DNA from: Halorussus vallis
Lineage (GTDB): Archaea > Halobacteriota > Halobacteria > Halobacteriales > Haladaptataceae
Length of the DNA: 64,000 nt
Reading direction: 5' to 3'
NCBI RefSeq assembly: GCF_024138165.1
Contig: NZ_CP100000.1
Coordinates: 992,001-1,056,000 of the forward strand
Each line of letters starts with the position of its first letter. The first letter of the stretch is position 1. Shown piece after piece: positions 17,255-24,530 of this stretch. Below the pieces are notes generated by a model. The model searched no databases. It was not told the origin of the DNA and worked only from the letters and a program-made list of their open reading frames with translations. Made by a program: the position numbers and the translations under genes.

Positions 17255-17428
17255 CTACTTCTTGTGCGTGACGTAGCCCGCGATGCGGTTACGGACGCTC
17301 TTGGACTCGATGTTCGTCAGCTTCTGGACGCTGTCCTTGTTCTGCGTGAAGTCCTTCGTGAACGCGTCGGGGTATCGCTCCAGCAGGAGGTTACCCGTCT
17401 TCTTGACGTAGTCGGGTTTGATCGCCAT
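17255..17428 (-). CDS. rps17e: 30S ribosomal protein S17e
   Basis: A 57-residue ribosomal protein of the archaeal/eukaryotic S17e family. The sequence starts MAIKPDYVKKTGNLLLERYP and ends in a conserved basic helix (VRNRIAGYVTHKK); length and composition are typical. The ATG is set by homology and by a TATA element 25 nt upstream. It lies 116 nt downstream of the DUF447 gene, so it may also receive read-through from the cofD operon, but its own promoter is clear. Repeat copy D starts 3 nt after the stop. Confidence 0.95.
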   Translation of the reverse strand: MAIKPDYVKKTGNLLLERYPDAFTKDFTQNKDSVQKLTNIESKSVRNRIAGYVTHKK

Positions 17429-17452
17429 GATGGACAGTTCCGGGTTGGCAGA

Positions 17453-17460
17453 CTTAAAAG
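17453..17460 (-). promoter_or_regulatory. TATA box of rps17e
   Basis: Minus-strand CTTTTAAG, ending 25 nt before the ATG at 17428. Confidence 0.7.
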
Positions 17461-17544
17461 CATTCGTTCGCGCCGACGACGGGGCTCTCGCCGCGGATTC
17501 CGTGCGAACCGTAGACAGCCGACGACCCCCGGCGGGGGTTCGGC

Positions 17545-18147
17545 TCACTGCGAATCCCGTTCGATGTGGTCGCGGAGTCGCGCGAACGCCTCCTGTACGC
17601 GGTCGTCGCCGCACTTCCGTCCGACCGACTCGAAGTACGCCAGCCGTCGTTCCATCGTCTCGGTGTCGTACGCGTCCACGCCGAGGCGCGACGCCGCCAC
17701 GGTCGCCTCTATCGCGGCGTTGAAGCCCCGATTTATCGTCGGCACGGCCTCGCGCTCGACGGTCGATTCGACCGGGGTAAGCGTCCACTCCTCCCACCGG
17801 GTCCCACCGTCCTCGCCCGCGTCCACCCGTTCGACCTCGACCTCGGCCCACGCCGCCGCGCTCTCCAGCACCGGCGCGTCGACTTCGTGAATCGAGAGCG
17901 CGCTGTCGACGAACGTCACTGGGTCGTCGACGAACTGGACGTAAGCGCCGCCCTGTCGACGGAAGTTGCGGCGCGTCCGGGTGTTGCCCCACGTCCGGGC
18001 GGTGACCGGGTCGCCGTCCCCGTCGGGTGCGTGGAGTCCGAGCGCCGCGGCGTTCCAGCGGTCGTTCGGCCCGAGCGTCGTCACCACCGACTCGGTGACG
18101 CCGGCCAGTTCGACCGGCCAGTCACTCCCCGACTCGCCCTCGCTCAC
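17545..18147 (-). CDS. DUF447 family protein
   Basis: A 200-residue protein of the DUF447 family. It is thought to adopt a flavin-reductase-like split-barrel fold; no catalytic residue is known. Recognisable segments are ESVVTTLGPNDRWNAAALGL at the N-terminus and VPTINRGFNAAIEATVAASR in the C-terminal half. The GTG at 18147 is the start because it overlaps the TGA of the upstream CitG-like gene (GTGA), the same arrangement as the previous junction, and gives a sensible N-terminus. It is the last of four tightly coupled genes that begin with cofD, which points to cofactor metabolism. Exact role unknown. Confidence 0.85.
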   Translation of the reverse strand: MSEGESGSDWPVELAGVTESVVTTLGPNDRWNAAALGLHAPDGDGDPVTARTWGNTRTRRNFRRQGGAYVQFVDDPVTFVDSALSIHEVDAPVLESAAAWAEVEVERVDAGEDGGTRWEEWTLTPVESTVEREAVPTINRGFNAAIEATVAASRLGVDAYDTETMERRLAYFESVGRKCGDDRVQEAFARLRDHIERDSQ

Positions 18148-19016
18148 ACCGACACCTCCCCGCGTTCGAGCGCGACGAACAGCGCCGCCGCCGCGATGTC
18201 GGCGGTCGTCCCGGGATTGACGCCGTCGGCCACGAGCGAGTCGGCGAACGCCGCCAGCAGTTCGGCGTCGCCTTCGAGCGCCTCCTGGGCCCGGACCCGG
18301 ACGCTCTCTGCGACCTTCTTGCCGTGCTGTTTCGCGACGAGAGTGTCGGGTTTCCGCGAGAGGAGTTCGAGGTAGACCCGGGCGCCGCGGGCCGACAGCG
18401 GACCGTCGAGGTCGGCGAGGCGGTCGACCGCCCAGAAGGTGCGCTCGAACCCGTTCGTCCACTCGGCCGCCACGTCGTCCTCGTCGGCGCCGAGCGCGAG
18501 CACGTCCGAGAGGGTGACGCCCCGCTCCTTGACCGCCGGAATCGCGTCGCTACCCCGGCGAACGTCGAGCGCCTCGGCGTCTTCCGGTGGGTCGTCGACG
18601 AACACGTTCACGCGGTCGAACGCCCGGTAGAAGTTCGCGGCGTCCTCGACGGTGGTGTCCTCGACCACCGCGGTCGCTGCTTTCGGAGTGAGTTTCTCGT
18701 CGCCGCTCGTGCGCGCCGCGGCGCGCACGAGCGGCACGAGCAGGAGGAGCGCGCCGAACTGGGTGTTGCCGCCCTCCTGACGGCTCATCCCGGCGACCGC
18801 GCGCTCGAAGGCCTCGCCGACCGACGCGCCCTCGGCGGCCGCCCGCAGGCCAGCGCCCGACCCGACCGAGCCAGCGAGGAAGTGCTCGAACCGGAGGTCG
18901 GGGAAGTCCCGCTCGCGGTCGACGTTGCCGGGTTTCGGCGTCCCGGCGACTTCGAGCAGGAGCGCTAGCTGGGCGTTCTCTGCGGGGCCGAAGTCGGCGT
19001 CTGCGGGCGGGTTCAC
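18144..19016 (-). CDS. triphosphoribosyl-dephospho-CoA synthase (CitG) family protein
   Basis: A 290-residue member of the CitG/MdcB family, which transfers a phosphoribosyl unit from ATP to dephospho-CoA in bacteria. Family blocks visible are LLLEVAGTPKPGNVDRERDF near residue 15, SRQEGGNTQFGALLLLVPLV near 75-95, and the C-terminal ADGVNPGTTADIAAAALFVA. No citrate or malonate lyase genes lie nearby, so the substrate is probably different in this archaeon. The GTG start overlaps the stop of the Dus-like gene by 4 nt (GTGA). A perfect 32-nt palindrome (18703-18734) lies inside the coding sequence at residues ~94-104 (PLVRAAART). Confidence 0.85.
   Translation of the reverse strand: MNPPADADFGPAENAQLALLLEVAGTPKPGNVDRERDFPDLRFEHFLAGSVGSGAGLRAAAEGASVGEAFERAVAGMSRQEGGNTQFGALLLLVPLVRAAARTSGDEKLTPKAATAVVEDTTVEDAANFYRAFDRVNVFVDDPPEDAEALDVRRGSDAIPAVKERGVTLSDVLALGADEDDVAAEWTNGFERTFWAVDRLADLDGPLSARGARVYLELLSRKPDTLVAKQHGKKVAESVRVRAQEALEGDAELLAAFADSLVADGVNPGTTADIAAAALFVALERGEVSV
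18703..18734. repeat. perfect 32-nt palindrome inside the CitG-like gene
   Basis: CCGCTCGTGCGCGCCG followed directly by its reverse complement. It stays in frame and encodes a short Ala/Arg-rich stretch. It resembles in size and composition the palindromes at 6031-6068 and 26398-26435. Confidence 0.75.
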
Positions 19017-19774
19017 GGCGACACCTCCGGTCGCTCGGCGGCGAACCAGTCCTCGGTCGCGTCCCGAACACGACCGAGGACCGCGGGGTCGTCGCTCGGG
19101 CGGCCGACGCTCACCGCGTCGGCGCCGTAGGCTAGATACTCCCGGACGGTCGCCTCGTCGCGGACGCCGTTGTTGGCGACGACGAAGAGGTCGGCCGCAT
19201 CGGCGACCTCGGCCACGACTCCCTCGGAGTCCATCGCGTCGACGTGGAGCACCCGCCCGCCCGCGTCGGCGACGACGCGGGCGGTTTCGGCGAGGTCGAC
19301 GCCCGGCACTTCGGCACGAACCTTCACGCTGACGTCGGCGCCTTCGTCGGCCGCGGCCCGGACTTGCTCGGCAAGGCGGTCGGAGTCCCGGAGAAGGCCC
19401 TCGCCGGCGCCCGCGGCGCACATCTCGTCCTGCCGGCAGTGGGCGTTTATCTCCAGGACTGCGCCACGTTCGGCGCAGACGCGGGCGACCTCGCGGACCG
19501 GCTCGGGTGAGGCCGCACGGACGTTGAACCCCGGCCGGAGGTCGACGTCGGCGTCGGCGAGCGCGGCGAGTTGGCGGTCGACGAACGCGACGGGGTCGGC
19601 GGGCAGGAACTCCTCGCGGTCCCGGTCGACCATCTCGCGAGCGGCCTCGCGGGTCGGTTCGTCGAGCGCGATGCCGCCGAGGAACGCCGCGCCGACGTGT
19701 TCGTCGGCCGCGGCGGCCCACTCGGCGTCCGACCGCCCGCTGAGGCTGGCGAGCGCGACTCTGGGTTCGAACAC
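19013..19774 (-). CDS. dihydrouridine-synthase-like TIM-barrel flavoprotein
   Basis: A 253-residue TIM-barrel protein related to tRNA-dihydrouridine synthases. ALASLSGRSDAEW corresponds to the N-terminal FMN loop. INAHCRQDEMCAAGAGEGLL holds the Cys in the position of the Dus proton donor, VSVKVRAEV the conserved Lys-x-Arg, and VVANNGVRDE with AVSVGRPSDDP the phosphate-binding region. It lacks the C-terminal helical tRNA-binding domain, since true Dus proteins exceed about 310 residues, so it may use a different substrate. The GTG start at 19774 directly follows the cofD stop; the 3' end overlaps the CitG-like start. Its position in the cofD operon suggests flavin or cofactor chemistry. Confidence 0.8.
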   Translation of the reverse strand: MFEPRVALASLSGRSDAEWAAAADEHVGAAFLGGIALDEPTREAAREMVDRDREEFLPADPVAFVDRQLAALADADVDLRPGFNVRAASPEPVREVARVCAERGAVLEINAHCRQDEMCAAGAGEGLLRDSDRLAEQVRAAADEGADVSVKVRAEVPGVDLAETARVVADAGGRVLHVDAMDSEGVVAEVADAADLFVVANNGVRDEATVREYLAYGADAVSVGRPSDDPAVLGRVRDATEDWFAAERPEVSP

Positions 19775-20767
19775 TCAGACCACCTCCAGGGCGTCGGCGA
19801 CGGCGCGCGCGACCCGCTCGGCGTCGCCGATGTCGTTCATCTCGGTGTCGGTCCTGACGACCGGTCGGTCGAGGTCGGTGCCGTCGTCGTCGTCCAGCAC
19901 GAAGGCGTCGGCGAAGGAGTAAGCCTCGGCGACGCCCGCGGTCGAGGGGTCGAGTCCGACGCCCTCCATCAGTTTCGCGGCCGGCCCGGAGAACACCCGG
20001 TCCTCGACGAACGGCGAGACGGCGACGACCGTCGCGGCGTCGAGGGCGTCCCGGAGGCCGTCGACCGCCAGCATCGGGCCGATGCTCGTCACGGGGTTCG
20101 AGGGGCCGACGACCACCGGCCCCTCGCGAATCGCCCCGACCGCGGCCGGCGATGGGTCGGCCGACTCGCCGCCGCGGAACTCCACGTCCTCGACGTCGGG
20201 TTCTCCGCGGCGGCCGACCCAGAACTCCTGGAAGTGCATCTCGCCCTCCGGCGTGTGGACGATGGACGCCACGGGGTCGTCGCTCATCGGCACCACGTCG
20301 ACCGCGGCGTCGAAGGCGTCGGCGAGGAGGCGTGTGACCTCCGTGAGCGAGCGCCCCTCGTCGAGCAGGCCGGTCCGGGTGACGTGGACCGCTCGGTCGC
20401 GGTCGCCGATCTCCATGAACTCCGCCACGCCGGAGAAGCGACGCCACCGGGCGATGCGCCGGCCCGACACTTGGGCGTCTTCGGGGAGATAGCGCGGACC
20501 GGGGTCGAGGCCCGCCGCGTCGGCCAGGGCGGCGAGTTCGTCGTGGGTTTCGGTGGTGTCGTCGGCGATACCCCACCAGCGCTCGCGGTCGAGCAGGCCG
20601 CCCTGCTGGAAGAGGACGGTGTCGATGTCGGGGCAGACGAGCAGGCCGCCGAGTTCGACGTCGTCGCCCGTGTTTCCGACGACGGTGGTGTCGGCCGTGT
20701 CGAACGCCGCCGTCGCGCCCTCCAAGAGCTTGGGGGTGCCGGTGCCCCCGGAGAGAAACGTGACCAT
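19775..20767 (-). CDS. cofD: 2-phospho-L-lactate transferase (F420 biosynthesis)
   Basis: A 330-residue CofD, which joins the activated phospholactyl (or phosphoenolpyruvyl) group to the deazaflavin FO in coenzyme F420 synthesis. Diagnostic motifs: [16 protein letters not shown] at the N-terminus, [20 protein letters not shown], and [16 protein letters not shown] (about residues 220-235). The length is normal. It is the first gene of a four-gene minus-strand unit whose members overlap or abut (Dus-like, CitG-like, DUF447). The promoter element AGCATTTACC is 23 nt upstream. Its presence indicates that the organism makes F420. Confidence 0.95.
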   Translation of the reverse strand: MVTFLSGGTGTPKLLEGATAAFDTADTTVVGNTGDDVELGGLLVCPDIDTVLFQQGGLLDRERWWGIADDTTETHDELAALADAAGLDPGPRYLPEDAQVSGRRIARWRRFSGVAEFMEIGDRDRAVHVTRTGLLDEGRSLTEVTRLLADAFDAAVDVVPMSDDPVASIVHTPEGEMHFQEFWVGRRGEPDVEDVEFRGGESADPSPAAVGAIREGPVVVGPSNPVTSIGPMLAVDGLRDALDAATVVAVSPFVEDRVFSGPAAKLMEGVGLDPSTAGVAEAYSFADAFVLDDDDGTDLDRPVVRTDTEMNDIGDAERVARAVADALEVV

Positions 20768-20790
20768 ACGCCGAGGTGCGGGTTCCGCGG

Positions 20791-20800
20791 GGTAAATGCT
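20791..20800 (-). promoter_or_regulatory. TATA box of the cofD operon
   Basis: Minus-strand AGCATTTACC, ending 23 nt before the ATG at 20767. Confidence 0.55.
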
Positions 20801-20830
20801 TGCGTTACCCGACCCGATTTCGCGCTCGCG

Positions 20831-22081
20831 TTACGTCGACCGGTTTCGCCACGTCTCGGTGTGGAGGACGACGTACGCGCTCTCGGGGTCGACGCGGTAG
20901 ACGTACGCGACGTTCCTGTCGAGGTTGACGGTCACCTCCATCCGCACCAGCGTCCCGTTGGCGGGGACGTACCGGTAGACGTCGAGGCCGGGTTCGTCGC
21001 CGTTCGGCACGGCCGACTCGTCGTACGACAGCGCCAGCGACCGGACCCGGAGTTCGTCGCCCGGCGGCCGAACCCCGACGACCGCCGACGCCCGGGCCTC
21101 GCGGAACCGCTCGGCGTTGGCGGCCGAAACGCCGGCGGTCCGGCGTTCGATTCGGAGGGCGTCGACGGCCGACTTCGGACCGGAGACGATCACGTCGACG
21201 CCAAGCGACTCGTTGCCCACCGTCTCGACCACGTGACGGGTCGGGTCGGCGGTCGTCGTCGGCCGCGATGCGAGCGCGTCCTTCGCCTCGCCGAGCCACG
21301 AGGGCGCTTGCACGTCGGTCGAACCGACGTCCTCGTAGGCGAATCGCACGGCGAACGTTCGGTTCACCCCGTCGACGTCGGCCTCGACGCGGTAGGTGAA
21401 CTTCCGCACCAGCCCCGAACCGTCGACGTAGGCGCATGCGTCGAGCGCGGTGACGTCCTCGGGGTCGAACCGGGTGACGTTCGCGTCGGGGTGTCGGACC
21501 TGGCTCAGGGAGGTGGCGGCGTAGACGCGAACCCGTTCGCCGTCGAGCGTCGTCGCGCCGTCGGCTTCGAACTCGAACGCGTCGACCACCGTCTCGGCCG
21601 ACCGGTTCCGGTAGGCCTCGACGGCGTAGTCGTCGCCGGGTCGGTGGTACTTCACGGTGTCCCGCCCCGAGAGTTCGGTCCGGCCGTAGCGGTCGCCGGA
21701 CGGCGACACGTACCTCGTCTCCGTTATCGTGCCGGCCGTCGTTTCGCGGAGGAACAGTTCGCCGTCGGCGTCCACGCGCGCCGTCCGGTTCAACGACAGC
21801 GTCTCCGTGGTGCCGTCGACCGACGAGGACAGCGACGCCGACCACCGACGGGTGAAGCTCTCGGCCGCCGCGAGCGCGTCGGCGTGGTCGGCGGCCAGTC
21901 GCCGGCCCGACGCCGAACCGTTCGCTCGGACCGCGGTCGTCGCCGTCGACGACGGCGACGACCCGGCGGTTTCGACCGTCGGCGTCGCGGTCGTCGTGTC
22001 CGTCCGGCCCGTCCCGCCGGTGCACCCCGCGAGGACGAGGCAGACGACGAGCATCGGTACAAATCTGCGTCTCGGACTCAT
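20831..22081 (-). CDS. secreted lipoprotein, haloarchaeal family of unknown function
   Basis: A 416-residue lipoprotein. The signal peptide (RRRFVPMLVVCLVLAGC) ends in the lipobox LAGC, so the mature protein begins with a lipid-modified Cys21. It is followed by a Thr/Ser-rich linker (TDTTTATPTVETAG) that spans the cell-envelope space. The body is beta-rich with repeated acidic strands, as in the haloarchaeal DUF7537-type lipoproteins, and no catalytic motif is seen. It lies between cofD and the divergent HD gene and seems monocistronic. Ligand and role are unknown. Confidence 0.8.
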   Translation of the reverse strand: MSPRRRFVPMLVVCLVLAGCTGGTGRTDTTTATPTVETAGSSPSSTATTAVRANGSASGRRLAADHADALAAAESFTRRWSASLSSSVDGTTETLSLNRTARVDADGELFLRETTAGTITETRYVSPSGDRYGRTELSGRDTVKYHRPGDDYAVEAYRNRSAETVVDAFEFEADGATTLDGERVRVYAATSLSQVRHPDANVTRFDPEDVTALDACAYVDGSGLVRKFTYRVEADVDGVNRTFAVRFAYEDVGSTDVQAPSWLGEAKDALASRPTTTADPTRHVVETVGNESLGVDVIVSGPKSAVDALRIERRTAGVSAANAERFREARASAVVGVRPPGDELRVRSLALSYDESAVPNGDEPGLDVYRYVPANGTLVRMEVTVNLDRNVAYVYRVDPESAYVVLHTETWRNRST

Positions 22082-22155
22082 CGACCGATTCGTCTCGCCC
22101 GCCGGACAAGTAACCGCGGGGCGAGTATCACCGGCGAGAATCCCGCGTCCGTCGG

Positions 22156-22164
22156 TTTTTATAC
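22156..22164 (+). promoter_or_regulatory. TATA box of the HD-domain gene
   Basis: TTTTTATAC, ending 21 nt before the ATG at 22186. Confidence 0.6.
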
Positions 22165-22185
22165 GAAGGCGACGAAAACTGTAAC

Positions 22186-23409
22186 ATGAAGACCATCAAG
22201 GACAGCGTCCACGACCACATCGAGGTCGACGGCGTCGCTCGCGCCTTGCTGGACGCCCCTGCGGTCCAGCGACTCCGCCGCATCAAGCAACTCGGCCCCG
22301 CCCACCTCGTCTACCCCTCCGCGAACCACACCCGGTTCGAACACAGCCTCGGCGTGTACCACCTCGCCTGCGAGGCGCTCGCCCACCTCGGCATCGAGGG
22401 CAAGCGCGCGAAACGCGTCAAGGCTGCCGCCATCCTCCACGACGTGGGCCACGCGCCCTACAGCCACTCCATCGAGGACGTCCTCCACCGACACACCGGC
22501 AAGTACCACGACGACGTCCACGACATCCTCGCCGGGCAGGCGGTCGGCGACGTACTCCGGGACCACGACCTCGACCCCGACAACGTCGCCGACCTCATCG
22601 CTGGAGAGGGGAAACTCGGCCAGGTCGTCGCGGGCGAACTCGACGTCGACCGGATGGACTACCTCGTCCGGGACGCCCACCACACCGGCGTTCCGTACGG
22701 CACCATCGACCACTCCCGACTGGTCCGGGAACTCACCCTCATCGACGGCGAACTCGTCCTAGCGGAGGGCAACGTCCCGACCGCAGAGAGTCTGCTGCTC
22801 GCCCGCGCGCTGATGAACCCCACCGTCTACAACCATCACGTCACCCGCATCGCCCGGAGCGTCCTCCAGCGGGCGAGCGAGCGCCTCATCGCCGACTCGG
22901 ACGTGACCGCCGAGCAACTCCGGCGGATGGACGACCACGACATGTTCGCGGCGTTCCGCCGGACGCCCGAAACCGCCGAGTACGCCCGACGGCTGAGCGA
23001 CCGCGACCTGTTCAAGCGGGCCGTCTGGGCGGAACTGGGCGACGTGCCCGAGGAGGTGCTGACCGCCGACCACGACGCGATTCGGGCCTTCGAGCGCGAC
23101 GTCGCCGACCGGGCGGGCGTCGACGAGGCCGAAGTCGTCCTGGACGTGCTCGGCCGGCCGACCATGACCGAATCCTCGACCCGTGTCATCGTCAACGGCG
23201 AGATTCGGCGCCTCGACCAGCAGTCGGCGCTGGTTTCGGCGCTCCGGGCCGTCCAGCGCGAGCAGTGGCGACTCGGCGTCTACGCGCCCGCCGAGAAGAC
23301 CGACGTCGTGGGCCACGCCGCCGAGGACGTGCTCGGACTGGCGACCGACGGCGCGCTGGTCAGCGAGATTCGCACCCCCGGCACCCGGACGACGCTCGAC
23401 GAGTTCTAA
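22186..23409 (+). CDS. HD-domain phosphohydrolase (dNTPase/SAMHD1-like)
   Basis: A 407-residue metal-dependent phosphohydrolase. The HD metal site is clear: His53 in TRFEHSLGVYHLA, His85-Asp86 in AAILHDVGHAPYSHS, and a downstream Asp in DVDRMDYLVRDAHHTG. This arrangement is typical of dGTP/dNTP triphosphohydrolases and the SAMHD1 relatives annotated as HD-domain proteins in archaea. The C-terminal ~200 residues form the family helical and beta extension. Likely roles are dNTP pool control or another nucleotide hydrolysis; the exact nucleotide is not visible. It has its own TATA box and is followed after 64 nt by an aldolase gene. Confidence 0.88.
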   Translation: MKTIKDSVHDHIEVDGVARALLDAPAVQRLRRIKQLGPAHLVYPSANHTRFEHSLGVYHLACEALAHLGIEGKRAKRVKAAAILHDVGHAPYSHSIEDVLHRHTGKYHDDVHDILAGQAVGDVLRDHDLDPDNVADLIAGEGKLGQVVAGELDVDRMDYLVRDAHHTGVPYGTIDHSRLVRELTLIDGELVLAEGNVPTAESLLLARALMNPTVYNHHVTRIARSVLQRASERLIADSDVTAEQLRRMDDHDMFAAFRRTPETAEYARRLSDRDLFKRAVWAELGDVPEEVLTADHDAIRAFERDVADRAGVDEAEVVLDVLGRPTMTESSTRVIVNGEIRRLDQQSALVSALRAVQREQWRLGVYAPAEKTDVVGHAAEDVLGLATDGALVSEIRTPGTRTTLDEF

Positions 23410-23473
23410 CCGGAGCCGTGACGTTCGCGACGGACCGAGCTTTTTGCCGAGCGCGAGCGCACGTTCTGCCGAC

Positions 23474-24238
23474 ATGGAGACGTTCCGCAACGACACGCTC
23501 GCGAAACTCGACGACGGCGAACCGGTCCGGGGCGCGTGGCTCGCCTCGATGAGTCCGCGGGTCGCGGAGGTGCTCGCGCGGACCGACCTCGACTGGGTCG
23601 GCCTCGACGCCGAACACACGCCCGCGTCGGCCGAACGCATCGAATCCGCCGTCCGGGCGATCGGCGACGCCGCCACGCCCGTCGTCCGACTCCCGTCGGT
23701 CGAGGCCGCGGTCGACGGCGTCTGTAAGCGCGCGCTCGACTCCGGCGTGCAGGGCGTGATGATACCCGACGTCCGAACGCCCGAGGACGTCGAGCGCGCC
23801 GTCGGGGCCGCAAAGTTCCCGCCGGCGGGCGAGCGGGGCGTCGCCGGCACGACCCGGGCCAACGGGTACGGCGCGGCGTTCGACGAGTACGTCGAGCGGG
23901 CGAACGACGAGACGTTGGTCGCGATACAACTCGAATCGCGGGAGGTGATAGAGCGCGCCGACGAGTTGCTCGCGGTCGAGGGCGTCGACGTCGCGTTCGT
24001 CGGCGAGAACGACCTCTCGGCGTCGCTCGGCCACCCCGGCGAAACCGACCGCTCCGACGTGGTCGAGGCGGTCGACGCGGTGTTCGAGGCAGCACAGACG
24101 AACGGCGTCCACCCCGGAATTGCGGGACGGACTCCCGAGGACATCGCCGAGCGCGCCGACCGTGGGTTCCGGTTCTTCCTGCTCGGTGCGGACGTGAAGT
24201 TCCTGCGGGACGGACTCGAACCCTTCTTCTCGGGGTGA
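23474..24238 (+). CDS. HpcH/HpaI family aldolase
   Basis: A 254-residue class II pyruvate-dependent aldolase of the HpcH/HpaI family, which cleaves 2-keto-4-hydroxy acids to pyruvate and an aldehyde. DWVGLDAEHTPASAE, GVMIPDVRTPEDVE, the metal-ligand Glu in IQLESREVIER and the Asp in FVGENDLSASLGHPG follow the family order. ERGVAGTTRANGYG carries the substrate Arg loop. The start is the ATG giving METFRNDTL, which gives the normal family length; frame upstream of it is antisense to or overlapping the HD gene. The physiological substrate is unknown. Confidence 0.9.
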   Translation: METFRNDTLAKLDDGEPVRGAWLASMSPRVAEVLARTDLDWVGLDAEHTPASAERIESAVRAIGDAATPVVRLPSVEAAVDGVCKRALDSGVQGVMIPDVRTPEDVERAVGAAKFPPAGERGVAGTTRANGYGAAFDEYVERANDETLVAIQLESREVIERADELLAVEGVDVAFVGENDLSASLGHPGETDRSDVVEAVDAVFEAAQTNGVHPGIAGRTPEDIAERADRGFRFFLLGADVKFLRDGLEPFFSG

Positions 24239-24326
24239 ACCGCTCCGGAGGAGTGGGAAGCGCGACCGCACGGTGTCGGCCGGTCGAAACGCACCTCACT
24301 TTCGGCAGGCGTCACTTTCCTCCTGC

Positions 24327-24497
24327 GGTGAGTACCAGCAGTTGCGCCGCGAGCGAACGCAGTGAGCGAGCGGGCCAAGGAACCGTCGAAGAGGACGCCG
24401 AAGGCGTCCGACGAGGCGGTGACGCGGTGCTTTTGGTCCAGCTTTTGCCAGGGAGGAAACGCCGCTCCGCGGCGTTTCCGACCGCAGCAAAAGGTGG
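24327..24497 (-). repeat. modular hairpin repeat, copy E (C/D/E subtype)
   Basis: 171 bp. On the minus strand: CCACCTTTTGCTGCGGTC, hairpin GGAAACGCCGC-GGA-GCGGCGTTTCC (24455-24479), TCCCTGGCAAAAGCTGGACC, AAAAGCACCGCGTCACCGCC. A short hairpin GGACGCC/GGCGTCC (24393-24409) is followed by the complement of GCGAGCGAACGCAGTGAGCG and of GGTGAGTACCAGCAG. The conserved blocks match copies C and D almost base for base while the stems do not. Unlike A, B and D it does not follow a minus-strand stop codon; it lies between the aldolase and amidohydrolase genes, both on the plus strand. The rest of this 292-base gap shows no gene. Confidence 0.85.
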
Positions 24498-24503
24498 GGG
24501 TTC

Positions 24504-24510
24504 AAGGAGG
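24504..24510 (+). promoter_or_regulatory. Shine-Dalgarno-like AAGGAGG before the amidohydrolase
   Basis: AAGGAGG is unusual in this mostly leaderless region. It is 9 nt before an ATG at 24520 that opens a four-codon frame (ATG CTG GAC ATA TGA), whose TGA overlaps the amidohydrolase ATG at 24531. The arrangement suggests a leadered mRNA with possible re-initiation, or simply a ribosome site 20 nt upstream of the true start. Confidence 0.4.
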
Positions 24511-24530
24511 CCCGAGCGCATGCTGGACAT

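Noticed and set aside
5940-24500. Insertion sequences or integrated elements explaining the repeats
   Set aside because: No transposase, integrase or target-site duplication was seen around any copy; the gene content and G+C of the region are uniform.
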